Origin: CAZAQV01 sp964487255
GTDB taxonomy: Bacteria > Myxococcota_A > Polyangia > Polyangiales > CAZAQV01
DNA: 64,000 nt
Direction: 5' to 3'
Assembly (NCBI GenBank): GCA_964487255.1
Contig: CAZAQV010000023.1
Coordinates: forward strand, 38,252-102,251
Position 1 is the first letter of the stretch. The number at the start of each line of letters is the position of its first letter. Below, piece by piece: positions 42,284 to 50,698 of the stretch. Under the pieces are notes generated by a model that was given only the letters and a program-made list of their open reading frames with translations, was not told where the DNA came from and searched no databases. The position numbers and the translations under genes were made by a program.

Positions 42284-45200
42284 TTATTCGCTGGTCTTTG
42301 GAAGATCTACGAGCGGGACTTCCTCGCAGCCTTCGGTGGAGAGGTTCATGATTTGGCTCGGTGGGTCGACGATCAGAAACTCCACGCGACGGTTCTTTTG
42401 GCTTTGTTCGTTGTCGGGTTCGATCGGTCGGAGCTCGCCACAGCCAAAGGCCTCGAGCGCGTTCTTCGGAATGCCGCGCGAGATAAGATATTGCGCAACC
42501 GTCTGAGCCCGTCGCACCGAGAGCCTAAGGTTGTATCGCTCACGCCCCTTGAGATCGGTATGCCCCTCGATCCGTACCCGCCGAACCTGCGCGTTGTCTT
42601 TCATCAACTGCGCGACTTCATCCAAAATTTCTTTCGATCGCTCCAGCAACGTGGCCTTGTCGAACTCGAACTCAACGTGTTCGAGCACCACGATTCGAGA
42701 GTCCTCGATCGATACGCGTAGCGTCTCCGGGCAGCCATCCTCAAGCCTCCCCGGCACCAGGGGGCACTCATCGATCTCATCGGCTACGCGGTCGCCGTCA
42801 TTGTCGGGATCCGGGCAGCCATCTTCATCTTCAAAGCCGTCGTTGTCCTCGGGGTCATCCGGACAGCTGTCCGGCTCGTCGGCGATGCCGTCGGCATCGT
42901 TATCGGGATCGGGACAGCCATCGGCATCCTCAAAACCGTCGCGATCTTCGGGGTCATCCGGGCACTTATCGTCGGGATCCAAGATGCCATCTCGATCGCG
43001 ATCCCCAGGTGCCACGGGTGACTCAGGCGCCCCAGGTGCATAACCCACGCCCAAGATGAGCCTCAGATCGGGGCTGCCTACGCCGCGCGTGACGCCGGCA
43101 CCGCCACCTGCCGTCAGCATCACTTCCTTTGCTACACGATACTGTCCGCCGAGCGTCCACTCGTGGGCATCGTCGTCGGCCTCGTTGTCTCCTTCGGTAG
43201 AAAGAGAGCCTCGCAGTTCCGCGATCAGGCGCAAATCGGCCGTCGCCTCATAGACTGCAGCGACGCCGTAATCGATAGCCAGGTTTCGCTCGACGCCTGG
43301 CCCAACGGTCTCGCCGAGATACATGGCCCCGAGCGCTGCGTTGAAGCGCATTGCTCCTGTGGACAACTCAGCGAGCAAGCTTCCGCCGGCGTTGAGAGCA
43401 GAGACGCCAGCGAGGCGTTGGTCGTCGTCGAACCAATCTGCTGTTGGAAGCACGACCAGAACTTCTGCGCCAAAGCGAAACACATCGCCGTCTTCGCCAT
43501 AGATGCGGGCGCGACCACCGAGCCACAAATCGCCCATGCTTGTGCCATCGGCTTCGACTGCGCCGTCGAAGGTTTCCCCGCTCATCACTGGGTTGACGCT
43601 CAGCCCCGCGAACAATGCGAATCGATCGACAAAAGCGTAGGATCCGACCACGCTGCTCGTGAGCTGGTGCTCGACCACAGCGCCGATTTCGCTATTGCTC
43701 TCGCCTGGCACGGCTTCAACTACCAGCGGATCGTGGGCGTAGTCGGCCACAAAGCGCACGCCTATGCCTTCTGCGTGGACCGTCGGACGAGACACACCGA
43801 AGGTATCCGCGGCGAGAGGTGCAAGACGAAAGCGATTGAGTCTGATCCCCGGATCTGGAGGCTGCGCTTGGGTCGAAAGCGGCGCAAGAACCAGGCCGAG
43901 TGCGACGAATAGAGTGGCCCGCGTGGCAGCCGTCTCTTTCGGTTTTGTGCGCCGGCGTCGACGTGTCAGCCCTAGAAGGACAATGCCAATGCCGAAAAAG
44001 TCGATCGGGCGCATGGGTTTGCGACGGGTTCTGCATTTGCAAGCGCCGCCGCTGTATCCGAAATCGTCGTCTCCAGCATCCGCGTTCGCATCAGCGCCCA
44101 TGCCGCTATCGATGCTGCTGTCCACACCGGCATCGCTGCTCATGCCGCTATCGATGCTGCTGTCCACACCGGCATCGCTGCTCGTGCCGCTATCGATGCT
44201 GCTGTCCACACCGGCATCGCTGCTCATGCCGCTATCGATNNNNNNNNNNNNNNNNNNNNNNNNNNNNNNNNNNNNNNNNNNNNNNNNNNNNNNNNNNNNN
44301 NNNNNNNNNNNNNNNNNNNNNNNNNNNNNNNNNNNNNNNCTGCTCATGCCGCTATCGATGCTGCTGTCCACACCGGCATCGCCGCTCATGCCGCTATCGA
44401 TGCTGCTGTCCACACCGGCATCGCTGCTCATGCCGCTATCGATGCTGCTGTCCACACCGGCATCGCCGCTCATGCCGCCATCTGTTCCGGCGTCGCTGCA
44501 GATGTCGATGCCAGGGCTGCACATGCCCGCGCCGTCGCAGCTGTCCCCATCGGTACAGACGTCGCCGTCCTGACACGCGGCGCCCGCCGTCGCGAACGCG
44601 TAGATTGAAGTACTGACGTTGACATCACAGAGTTCGCAGCTGTTTGCGGGGTTGGCCGCGCCGTCCGCCGCGCACGTGCCATCGACCAGGCAAAACCCAG
44701 CATCGAGAGAACTCGTGCAGCTGTTCATGTTCTCGTCACAGCTTTCGGTTGTGCACGAAACCCCATCGTCGCAGGGCAGCCCATTGCCCATACATGTGCC
44801 GGCGCCGTCACATGTATCGACGGCCGTACAAAAAAGGCCGTCGTCGCATGCCGTGCCCGCCCCTTCTGGCGGGTTTTGGCAAAGGCCTGCGTTCGTGCAC
44901 TGGTCTTGCGTGCATGCGTTGCCATCCACGCACGTGAGGCAGACATCACCGCCCTGACCACACGAATCGATCTGTTGACCGGATTGGCAGTTCGCGCCGT
45001 CCCAGCAACCCGTGCAACAAGCGCCGGCGCGGCACGTTCCCGGATTCCCAGCGTCGGAGCACGCGGACCCATCGCCCAAGATCTCGCAACGAAGCGCGTC
45101 AAAACGTGCTTCGACCACTGCGTCGGTCTGCCCCCAAACGTAGATGATCTCGAAGGTTACCGAGTCGCCTGCGGGGACCATGGGCACATAGAAGGCCAAC

Positions 45201-45955
45201 GAAATCGCTTGATCGTTATAAGCGCCATCCGGATCGTTTGCGGAAAGCCACGTGGAGGAGGGCGTCGCGTTAATGCCAGCATCCGAATGCGCACGGGCTC
45301 GGCTATCGAAGGTCCCCACTCCCAAAATGAGATCGTCGGGAATGCCCCGCGCGCGTGCGACGATCAAGGCATCGTTGTCCACCGGCGGCTGCCGCAGCAC
45401 ATCGTTCTCCGTAAGGAAAGAGTTGTTGCCAATGCCACAACGCCCATGGTCTGGATCCATGGTGCGGAAGTAATAAAGATCGGTGACCGCTTGCGATCCC
45501 ATGTTTTCGATCGTCACGGTCATCTGCACGTGTCGATCGCCCGGTGAAAGTGATGCCACCTGCGTGAACGCAAACGAATCAGGACCATTGCTATATTCGC
45601 CCGTCCACACGATCGTCGATCCGATCTCGCTTGGCCCCGCGGTCGTTGCGATCTGCGCACTGCCGACCTTGTTCTCCGCCGACACGAACGACATGCCCAT
45701 CGCCTCGATGGCAAAGGTTTCGAGCGGCGTCCCAATCGCGAACGCATCGCAAGAGTATGGCGGCGTGCCGCTCTCGCTATAGCGCTGGCTGTGCTGCGCG
45801 GCGTTGACCATGACACCGCCAGAACCGAAGCCGAGGTAGTCAATGAACGTGCCAGCAAGCTCCGCTTGCGCCAGGGCTGAAGCAGGAACGAAAAAGCTCG
45901 CGAGAACGAGAAGAGCGAAACGAGAATAAGGAAAGCAGTGCATCGATACAGACAA
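42284..45955 (-). CDS. Fusion ORF: Cys-rich MYXO-CTERM surface protein joined to an OmpA-family porin
   Basis: A single open frame of about 1223 codons that includes a 100-N gap. Part one: signal peptide (LLVLASFFVPASALAQ), a beta domain (about 30-290), Cys-rich repeats of the type CDDGLFCTAVDTC, a 14-residue tandem repeat (see 44098), then a MYXO-CTERM-like end: CKCRTRRKP, hydrophobic FFGIGIVLLGL, RRRRR. Part two follows in frame without a stop: a second signal-like segment (ATLFVALGLVLAPLSTQA), an OmpA-type barrel (to about 1000), TSP3 calcium repeats (DRDRDGILDPDDKCPDDPED) and an OmpA/MotB peptidoglycan-binding domain (VEFEFDKATLLERS, RIEGHTDLKG, NLRLSVRRAQTV). It is probably two fused genes; no ATG/GTG precedes the second signal closely. 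The gap leaves the frame across 44240-44339 unproven. Confidence 0.8.
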   Translation of the reverse strand: MSVSMHCFPYSRFALLVLASFFVPASALAQAELAGTFIDYLGFGSGGVMVNAAQHSQRYSESGTPPYSCDAFAIGTPLETFAIEAMGMSFVSAENKVGSAQIATTAGPSEIGSTIVWTGEYSNGPDSFAFTQVASLSPGDRHVQMTVTIENMGSQAVTDLYYFRTMDPDHGRCGIGNNSFLTENDVLRQPPVDNDALIVARARGIPDDLILGVGTFDSRARAHSDAGINATPSSTWLSANDPDGAYNDQAISLAFYVPMVPAGDSVTFEIIYVWGQTDAVVEARFDALRCEILGDGSACSDAGNPGTCRAGACCTGCWDGANCQSGQQIDSCGQGGDVCLTCVDGNACTQDQCTNAGLCQNPPEGAGTACDDGLFCTAVDTCDGAGTCMGNGLPCDDGVSCTTESCDENMNSCTSSLDAGFCLVDGTCAADGAANPANSCELCDVNVSTSIYAFATAGAACQDGDVCTDGDSCDGAGMCSPGIDICSDAGTDGGMSGDAGVDSSIDSGMSSDAGVDSSIDSGMSGDAGVDSSIDSGMSXXXXXXXXXXXXXXXXXXXXXXXXXXXXXXXXXXIDSGMSSDAGVDSSIDSGTSSDAGVDSSIDSGMSSDAGVDSSIDSGMGADANADAGDDDFGYSGGACKCRTRRKPMRPIDFFGIGIVLLGLTRRRRRTKPKETAATRATLFVALGLVLAPLSTQAQPPDPGIRLNRFRLAPLAADTFGVSRPTVHAEGIGVRFVADYAHDPLVVEAVPGESNSEIGAVVEHQLTSSVVGSYAFVDRFALFAGLSVNPVMSGETFDGAVEADGTSMGDLWLGGRARIYGEDGDVFRFGAEVLVVLPTADWFDDDQRLAGVSALNAGGSLLAELSTGAMRFNAALGAMYLGETVGPGVERNLAIDYGVAAVYEATADLRLIAELRGSLSTEGDNEADDDAHEWTLGGQYRVAKEVMLTAGGGAGVTRGVGSPDLRLILGVGYAPGAPESPVAPGDRDRDGILDPDDKCPDDPEDRDGFEDADGCPDPDNDADGIADEPDSCPDDPEDNDGFEDEDGCPDPDNDGDRVADEIDECPLVPGRLEDGCPETLRVSIEDSRIVVLEHVEFEFDKATLLERSKEILDEVAQLMKDNAQVRRVRIEGHTDLKGRERYNLRLSVRRAQTVAQYLISRGIPKNALEAFGCGELRPIEPDNEQSQKNRRVEFLIVDPPSQIMNLSTEGCEEVPLVDLPKTSE
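44098..44479. repeat. 42-bp coding tandem repeat interrupted by a 100-N scaffold gap
   Basis: The unit encodes SSDAGVDSSIDSGM on the minus strand (14 residues). About three copies are visible on each side of the gap (44240-44339, exactly 100 N, a standard unknown-length filler), with single-base variation between SGD/SSD and GM/GT. The real copy number is unknown, and the assembly probably broke because of the repeat. Confidence 0.9.
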
Positions 45956-46002
45956 GTCTCGCGTATATCGATGTTTGAGCCAAGCCCTGCTGCGACCGTA
46001 GT

Positions 46003-47556
46003 CTAGCGGCGCGCCTGATCGAGCAAACGCCTAATACTTTGATTCGCCGGGTTGCGGTCAAGGGCCTTCTTGAGCCATTTGATCGCTTTGCGCTTCTTTC
46101 CAAGCTCGAGCAACGCCTCGCCAAGTCCGTGCATCGATTTGCTGCTGCCGTAGAAGTTCTCAAGCGACTCGCGGAACAACCGTTCTGCCTCTTTGAATTT
46201 CTTTGCTCGCAGGGCGCGCATGCCGCGGGTGCGTAACACGCGTGCTCTGATGTACGGCGCCTCGTCGGCGGCTTCGGCCTCTGAGCGTCGGGCATCGGCC
46301 AGGGCCTGGGCTGCCACCACTTCGGGGTCGGGCTCTGGAAAAGGTGCGATGGCAAGCGGTTCGGTATGCTCGGCGTTTGGATCCACCACGAAGTTCGCCA
46401 CGCGTCCGGATAAGATATCGTTCAGAGTCTCGGCAAGGTGCTGCGTGTGGTGTAGATCGTCACCGTTTGCCAGCACGACCACCGCGTGCCTGTGCTCCAA
46501 GTTGATGATGAACGCTGCTGCTGAGCCCTGGGTAAGGCCGATTTGCCAGAGCAGCGAACCGCGAACGTTCCAACCGTAGGTGCTTCCCACAGCGGGCTTG
46601 GAAGTCGGCGGATAGACGACTTGATGCGATTTTTCGATGGCGAACTTCCAGGAATGGCGCTTGTCGGAGATTTGAAAGAGCGCAAAGCGCATCAGCGACT
46701 CCGCATCGGAACGGATAGCGCCAGCGGGTGCAAACGCGTCCCACGACCAGGCGGGCGTCGGCTCGCCAGCGTCGTGCGGCTGTGCCACCGGCGTATTTGA
46801 ACCGACGTGCAACCCACGAAGCTTCATCGGAATGATCAAGCGCTCTCGCAATAGCTCCTCAAAAGGAAGTTTGAGGCGACGTTCAAGTGCCAGGCCGAGG
46901 GCCGCAAACCCAAGCTCGCTTGGGTAATATTGCGCGCCGGGTATGCCCGGAGCCTCGGTGGAACGGAGCGTCGATATGAGCTGTTCGTGCGTGTACCCGG
47001 CGAAAGGGTCGCGTGTCCCGTCGTCCGAAACGACCACGTCGGATGGAAGTCGCGGAAGTCCGGCACTGTGAGCGGCCAACTGACGTAGACGAATCTTTTC
47101 GTGCATACCATTGGGCATGCGCAAGCCCGCAATGGTCTCTGCCAAGCTATCGCTGCCGCGTACGTAGCGCCGAACTTCGGCGTCCGCCAGCAGGAGACCG
47201 GTGAAAATCTGTGTCAGCCCGCCGACCTCGAAGAGCGTTCGTCGCGTAGGTCGTGCTCCATCACTGGAGGTTTTTCCGAAACCGAGGAATCGTGCCTCTC
47301 CGTCGGCCTGCAATGTGCCGACGACAAATCCGGGTACCCTCTCTGTAGCCAGCCACTGCCTCGCCCATGCCGCAACCTGGCTTTCGATTTCGGTCAGACT
47401 CTGGGGTGGTCGGTCCTTGTTTCCCTCCTGCGATGCCCCCTCGCCGCGCGACGTCGCCTCGCTCTGCGAGTGTTCGGCCTGCGCAGAGCCCCCGCCACAG
47501 GCGAACAAGAGTGCCACCATCAACAATCCGTGCAGATCGCGCACCAAAGCAAGCAT
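46003..47556 (-). CDS. Serine beta-lactamase-fold lipoprotein lacking catalytic residues, with C-terminal TPRs
   Basis: 517 residues from ATG 47556; lipobox LLFAC at about 16-20, then a charged linker. The class C/AmpH-like domain (about 55-375) keeps the fold motifs (RRTLFEVGGLTQIFTGLLLA, LRQLAAHSAGLPRLP, AQYYPSELGFAALGLALE, GLTQGSAAAFII). The normal SxxK (as in VGSxTKxFT) is GLTQ here, so both the nucleophilic Ser and the Lys are replaced, and YxN reads YPS. It is predicted to be inactive as a hydrolase and may only bind peptidoglycan-like ligands. The C-terminus (about 410-510) has TPR-like helices (RALRAKKFKEAERLFRESLE). Confidence 0.85.
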   Translation of the reverse strand: MLALVRDLHGLLMVALLFACGGGSAQAEHSQSEATSRGEGASQEGNKDRPPQSLTEIESQVAAWARQWLATERVPGFVVGTLQADGEARFLGFGKTSSDGARPTRRTLFEVGGLTQIFTGLLLADAEVRRYVRGSDSLAETIAGLRMPNGMHEKIRLRQLAAHSAGLPRLPSDVVVSDDGTRDPFAGYTHEQLISTLRSTEAPGIPGAQYYPSELGFAALGLALERRLKLPFEELLRERLIIPMKLRGLHVGSNTPVAQPHDAGEPTPAWSWDAFAPAGAIRSDAESLMRFALFQISDKRHSWKFAIEKSHQVVYPPTSKPAVGSTYGWNVRGSLLWQIGLTQGSAAAFIINLEHRHAVVVLANGDDLHHTQHLAETLNDILSGRVANFVVDPNAEHTEPLAIAPFPEPDPEVVAAQALADARRSEAEAADEAPYIRARVLRTRGMRALRAKKFKEAERLFRESLENFYGSSKSMHGLGEALLELGKKRKAIKWLKKALDRNPANQSIRRLLDQARR

Positions 47557-47960
47557 CGCCCAATCATAGCCTGAACGAGGGGACGAAAGACAGTCGGTCA
47601 TATCGTAGTAGATATGAGCTACTGGAAAACACCAAGCCCGGAGCCGCCGATGAGTGTGATAAGCCGCTTCCAGTTTGGCGCCTCCTCTTCCTCTTCCTCT
47701 TCGACAGTAAAAAGTGTGCGCGTGGTCGCGAGCGCCGCGAACGAGCCTCCCATCGTTTTGCGCATCCGTTCGTGGGTGACGAGACCTGGATCAGGCTCGA
47801 GACGACATAGCCGAGCTCGAAGGCCCCAAACGCCATCCCAAAAAGGGCGTTAGCGGACTGGCGTTCGCTTGCGAGGCAGCCGGACGAATTCGCCAGTACA
47901 CGGGGGACGAGTTACAGCCGACGAATCCCGCGGGCTGCATGCACTTGCCGCGCTGTCCCT
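47557..47960. other. Intergenic stretch without a supported gene
   Basis: Short frames on both strands are open (for example plus 47614-47853) but have no recognisable features and conflict with each other. The stretch separates the beta-lactamase-like gene from the multihaem cluster. Confidence 0.35.
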
Positions 47961-50369
47961 TCACGGTGAGGGGAACAAAGGCTCGCGCGGGTAGGGTGGC
48001 ACGTACGGGTCGGAAATCTTGTGTGCCGCTTCGACCGAGAACTCGGCGTCGCCCGCGTGACATGTTGGGCAGCTTTCGATTTCGTCGCCGCTCCACGGGT
48101 CGCTCGGCGTCGAATCGGCGGTCATCAAGTTGGCGTGGCCCACGACCGGATCGCTGTCGTGGCAGCCCAGACACGCAAGGCGACTCGGCTCCTCTTGATA
48201 CGACTTGGATTCAGCGTGGCACTTCGAGCAGTTGCGAACGTCCTGAGGAAAGATGGCGTCGGCGAAAGGAACGCCTCCGCTGCGGCTCAGATAAACCTGC
48301 TCGGGATGAGATAGATAGTTTCCGTAGTGAATGCCGTGTACGCGCCGGCTGATCGGCATGGCACCAAAGCCCCAGTTGTTGCCGGTGCCCCAAGGACCTT
48401 CAGCGCCCGGGGTGTTGCGATCATCATCGTGGCAGCTCTTGCACAGGTCGGGATCGAAGGGCGCGTATCCATGCATGCGCGTATCTTCGTGGCAATCGAT
48501 GCAATTGGTGGCAATTCGAGCTTCCGGCGTCGCGGTTCCGACTTGAAAGTTTTCGACCGTCCACACGTAATCCGTCCCGCTGCGTACCCGCGCACGCGTC
48601 ATCACGGTGTAGGTGCCGGGGGAAAGCCCCGCAACGTCCGAAAGCTGATAACGCACTTCTTCCGCCGTGCGTGTGATCCGAGGGTCCTCGTCCTGTGCAT
48701 CGGTGCGTACGCGATAGTCGACGTACACATAGGACGTCCCGCTGTAATCGGACTCGGCCGCGCTCGTTAGCACTGGGCGGGTATCATGACGCGGTCCCGA
48801 GACAAAAAGCTGCGCGCGCTGGAAGCTGTCTTCGGTAAAGGTCCTCGGATCGACCGCATTGCCCGTGACCGAATCGGTAAAGCGCAGTGTGAGCACGGGT
48901 GATTCCCCAGCGACGTAGTGCGTCCCATTGGAGGGAGCGGACAAGGACACCGAGACGTTGTACGGCGGTTCGTAGGTTCGCAATGCGTGCCGGTCCGGCG
49001 TCGGCGAAAGGCCGTCTCCCGGCGTCGCGGTGTGGCACACGATACAGCCGCTATCATTGGTTTGCGAACCGCCCTTGTGTATCGCCAGCTCGCAGTTTCC
49101 AGTGCTCGTGTTGCAGGTATAGTCCGATCCATCGGAGAGGAGGCAATCGTCGGTGGTCTCGCAGCTGTCACCGATGCGCGGAGGTTCGAGCTTGCCGGTC
49201 GCGAAGTTCACATTGTCATGACAGGTGCCGCAGGCCAAACGGCTGGGCTTGGTCAGATACGAATCGTCGACGTGGCACTTCGCGCAGTTTCGAATGTCAG
49301 CAGGGAAATGCACGTTGCTGTAATCGTGAAAGTCGCCATCCGATGGGTCGGTATTGAAGGGCGAGCTCAGGTTCGCACCGTTATGCACGCCGTGCACACG
49401 ACGCAGGATCGGGTCGGGCACGCGAACCTCGGTGGCGTCTCCGGTGCAGGGCAAGGGAGAGCCGTCACTGCAAGCCCGGTATGCCGCATAGCCCTCGTTG
49501 TTGTGGCACATTCTGCACGAGTCGATCGGCACCGAATCGAGCGCCGGGTTGCCGTATTGCGAGCGCCCCGGATCGACATGGTGAAAGTAAAACTGCCCCG
49601 AGTCCGCACCGAGGTGGCAATCGGCACATCCCGACACGATCTCCGTTTCCACGGTGGCCGATTTGAGCTGCACCTCATGAAGAGCAAAGAGCTGATCCGC
49701 TTCGTGGATTGCGCTGATTGCCCAGATACCGATCGAATAGGTCCCAGGGGCTTCATCGGAGACCGACTCCGTCGTGTAGGTTAACACGGTGCCTGTCGCG
49801 GAGAGATTCTCGTTTTTGGTGGTCAGCAAATCGACATAGTGATGCTGGCGATCTTCAGCTTCTCGATCGGTAGAAGCGTTGATCAGCTTTGAAGCCGTCT
49901 TGGTGAGCAGCGGCGATTTGGGTCCGGCCATATAGAGCGCAAAGCGACTGAGGTTAGAGAGGGGGACAGGTTCACCATCATCATCGGTCGCAACGATCGT
50001 GATCACGATCTTTTCGCCAGCTGCGAAGTACTGACCGTTGGCAGGCGCCGATGTCGCGATCGCGACATTCAATCCTTCTCCTTTGGACTCGCTTGGCGGC
50101 TTGCCGTCCGTCACCGTCGCTTCGGTGCCATCGTCACAACGAATGGTTTTGGTGCCCATCTGGTCGTCGGTCACGGTGCAAGACGTGCCCGGCGTACCAT
50201 CGCTCACGGTGGCTTGCGTGCCATCCTCGCAGCTAATCGTCGTCACGCCCGCGTCGTTGGTGCTCACCGTGCAGGACAATCCGGGCTCGCCCTTCGCGCC
50301 CTTGTCCCCCGAGCAGCCCGGTGTTCCAGCCGACAGAAGAAGAGTAAAAACCAAAAACCTGATGCGCAT
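47961..50369 (-). CDS. OmcA/MtrC-family decahaem cytochrome c lipoprotein
   Basis: 802 residues from ATG 50369, following AAAGGGG. Lipobox SAGTPGC leads into collagen-like GDKGAKGEPG and a short repeat (SCTVSTNDAGVTTISCEDGT and a second similar unit). Ten CxxCH haem sites are arranged as two pentahaem clusters (CADCH, CRMCH, CAKCH, CGTCH, CIVCH; CIDCH, CKSCH, CSKCH, CLGCH, CPTCH), each preceded by a beta domain (VAIATSAPANGQYFAAGEKI; VSVSLSAPSNGTHYVAGESP). This is the domain order of MtrC/OmcA, which pass electrons to extracellular metals or electrodes. It is divergent from the octahaem gene and probably exposed at the cell surface. Confidence 0.95.
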   Translation of the reverse strand: MRIRFLVFTLLLSAGTPGCSGDKGAKGEPGLSCTVSTNDAGVTTISCEDGTQATVSDGTPGTSCTVTDDQMGTKTIRCDDGTEATVTDGKPPSESKGEGLNVAIATSAPANGQYFAAGEKIVITIVATDDDGEPVPLSNLSRFALYMAGPKSPLLTKTASKLINASTDREAEDRQHHYVDLLTTKNENLSATGTVLTYTTESVSDEAPGTYSIGIWAISAIHEADQLFALHEVQLKSATVETEIVSGCADCHLGADSGQFYFHHVDPGRSQYGNPALDSVPIDSCRMCHNNEGYAAYRACSDGSPLPCTGDATEVRVPDPILRRVHGVHNGANLSSPFNTDPSDGDFHDYSNVHFPADIRNCAKCHVDDSYLTKPSRLACGTCHDNVNFATGKLEPPRIGDSCETTDDCLLSDGSDYTCNTSTGNCELAIHKGGSQTNDSGCIVCHTATPGDGLSPTPDRHALRTYEPPYNVSVSLSAPSNGTHYVAGESPVLTLRFTDSVTGNAVDPRTFTEDSFQRAQLFVSGPRHDTRPVLTSAAESDYSGTSYVYVDYRVRTDAQDEDPRITRTAEEVRYQLSDVAGLSPGTYTVMTRARVRSGTDYVWTVENFQVGTATPEARIATNCIDCHEDTRMHGYAPFDPDLCKSCHDDDRNTPGAEGPWGTGNNWGFGAMPISRRVHGIHYGNYLSHPEQVYLSRSGGVPFADAIFPQDVRNCSKCHAESKSYQEEPSRLACLGCHDSDPVVGHANLMTADSTPSDPWSGDEIESCPTCHAGDAEFSVEAAHKISDPYVPPYPREPLFPSP

Positions 50370-50534
50370 CGGTGACCCCTTTGGCTCCCATCCTAGCAAA
50401 TGCAGTGCCGTGTGCATCATTGGGCCTAAGGCTCGCGAACCGCGCGAGTAGGGCACGCAAAAAATGCGCGGGACGGTAGAATCGCGCAATTTCGGCGCGG
50501 AGGCTTCGCTTACGGACGCGTGGTCGAACTTCTG

Positions 50535-50698
50535 CTAGTGCTCTGATCGGGAGATTGTGAGCCTGGATCGCACAGCAGCGGAGTGAAATCGTAGGAGAGA
50601 AAACGATGGACGTGCAGAGTACATTCGAGTTTGAACGACAACCGAGTTCGCTTTGCTGCGAAGCGACACGGATCAGAACCTCCTGGTCAGAGCACTAG
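50535..50698. mobile_element. MITE-like element abutting the octahaem start codon
   Basis: Terminal inverted repeats CTAGTGCTCTGATC (50535-50548) and GGTCAGAGCACTAG (50685-50698) match in 13 of 14 positions. If CTAG is counted as a target duplication, the TIR is TGCTCTGATC. The 164-base interior includes a start-like frame (MDVQSTFEFERQ, from 50606) that could be the remaining 5' end of a transposase gene. No complete transposase is present. The right end touches the ATG at 50699, so the element has displaced the native ribosome site of the next gene. Confidence 0.65.

Noticed and set aside
42353..43912. Several plus frames over the OmpA part
   Set aside because: Mirror of TSP3 and OmpA codons on the minus strand.
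44098..44479. Regular repeats with even spacing, CRISPR-like at first sight
   Set aside because: The 42-base units are contiguous without spacers and encode a protein repeat in frame.
47614..47853. Plus frame before the cytochrome cluster
   Set aside because: Low complexity (Ser run) and in conflict with equally open frames on the other strand; no support for either.
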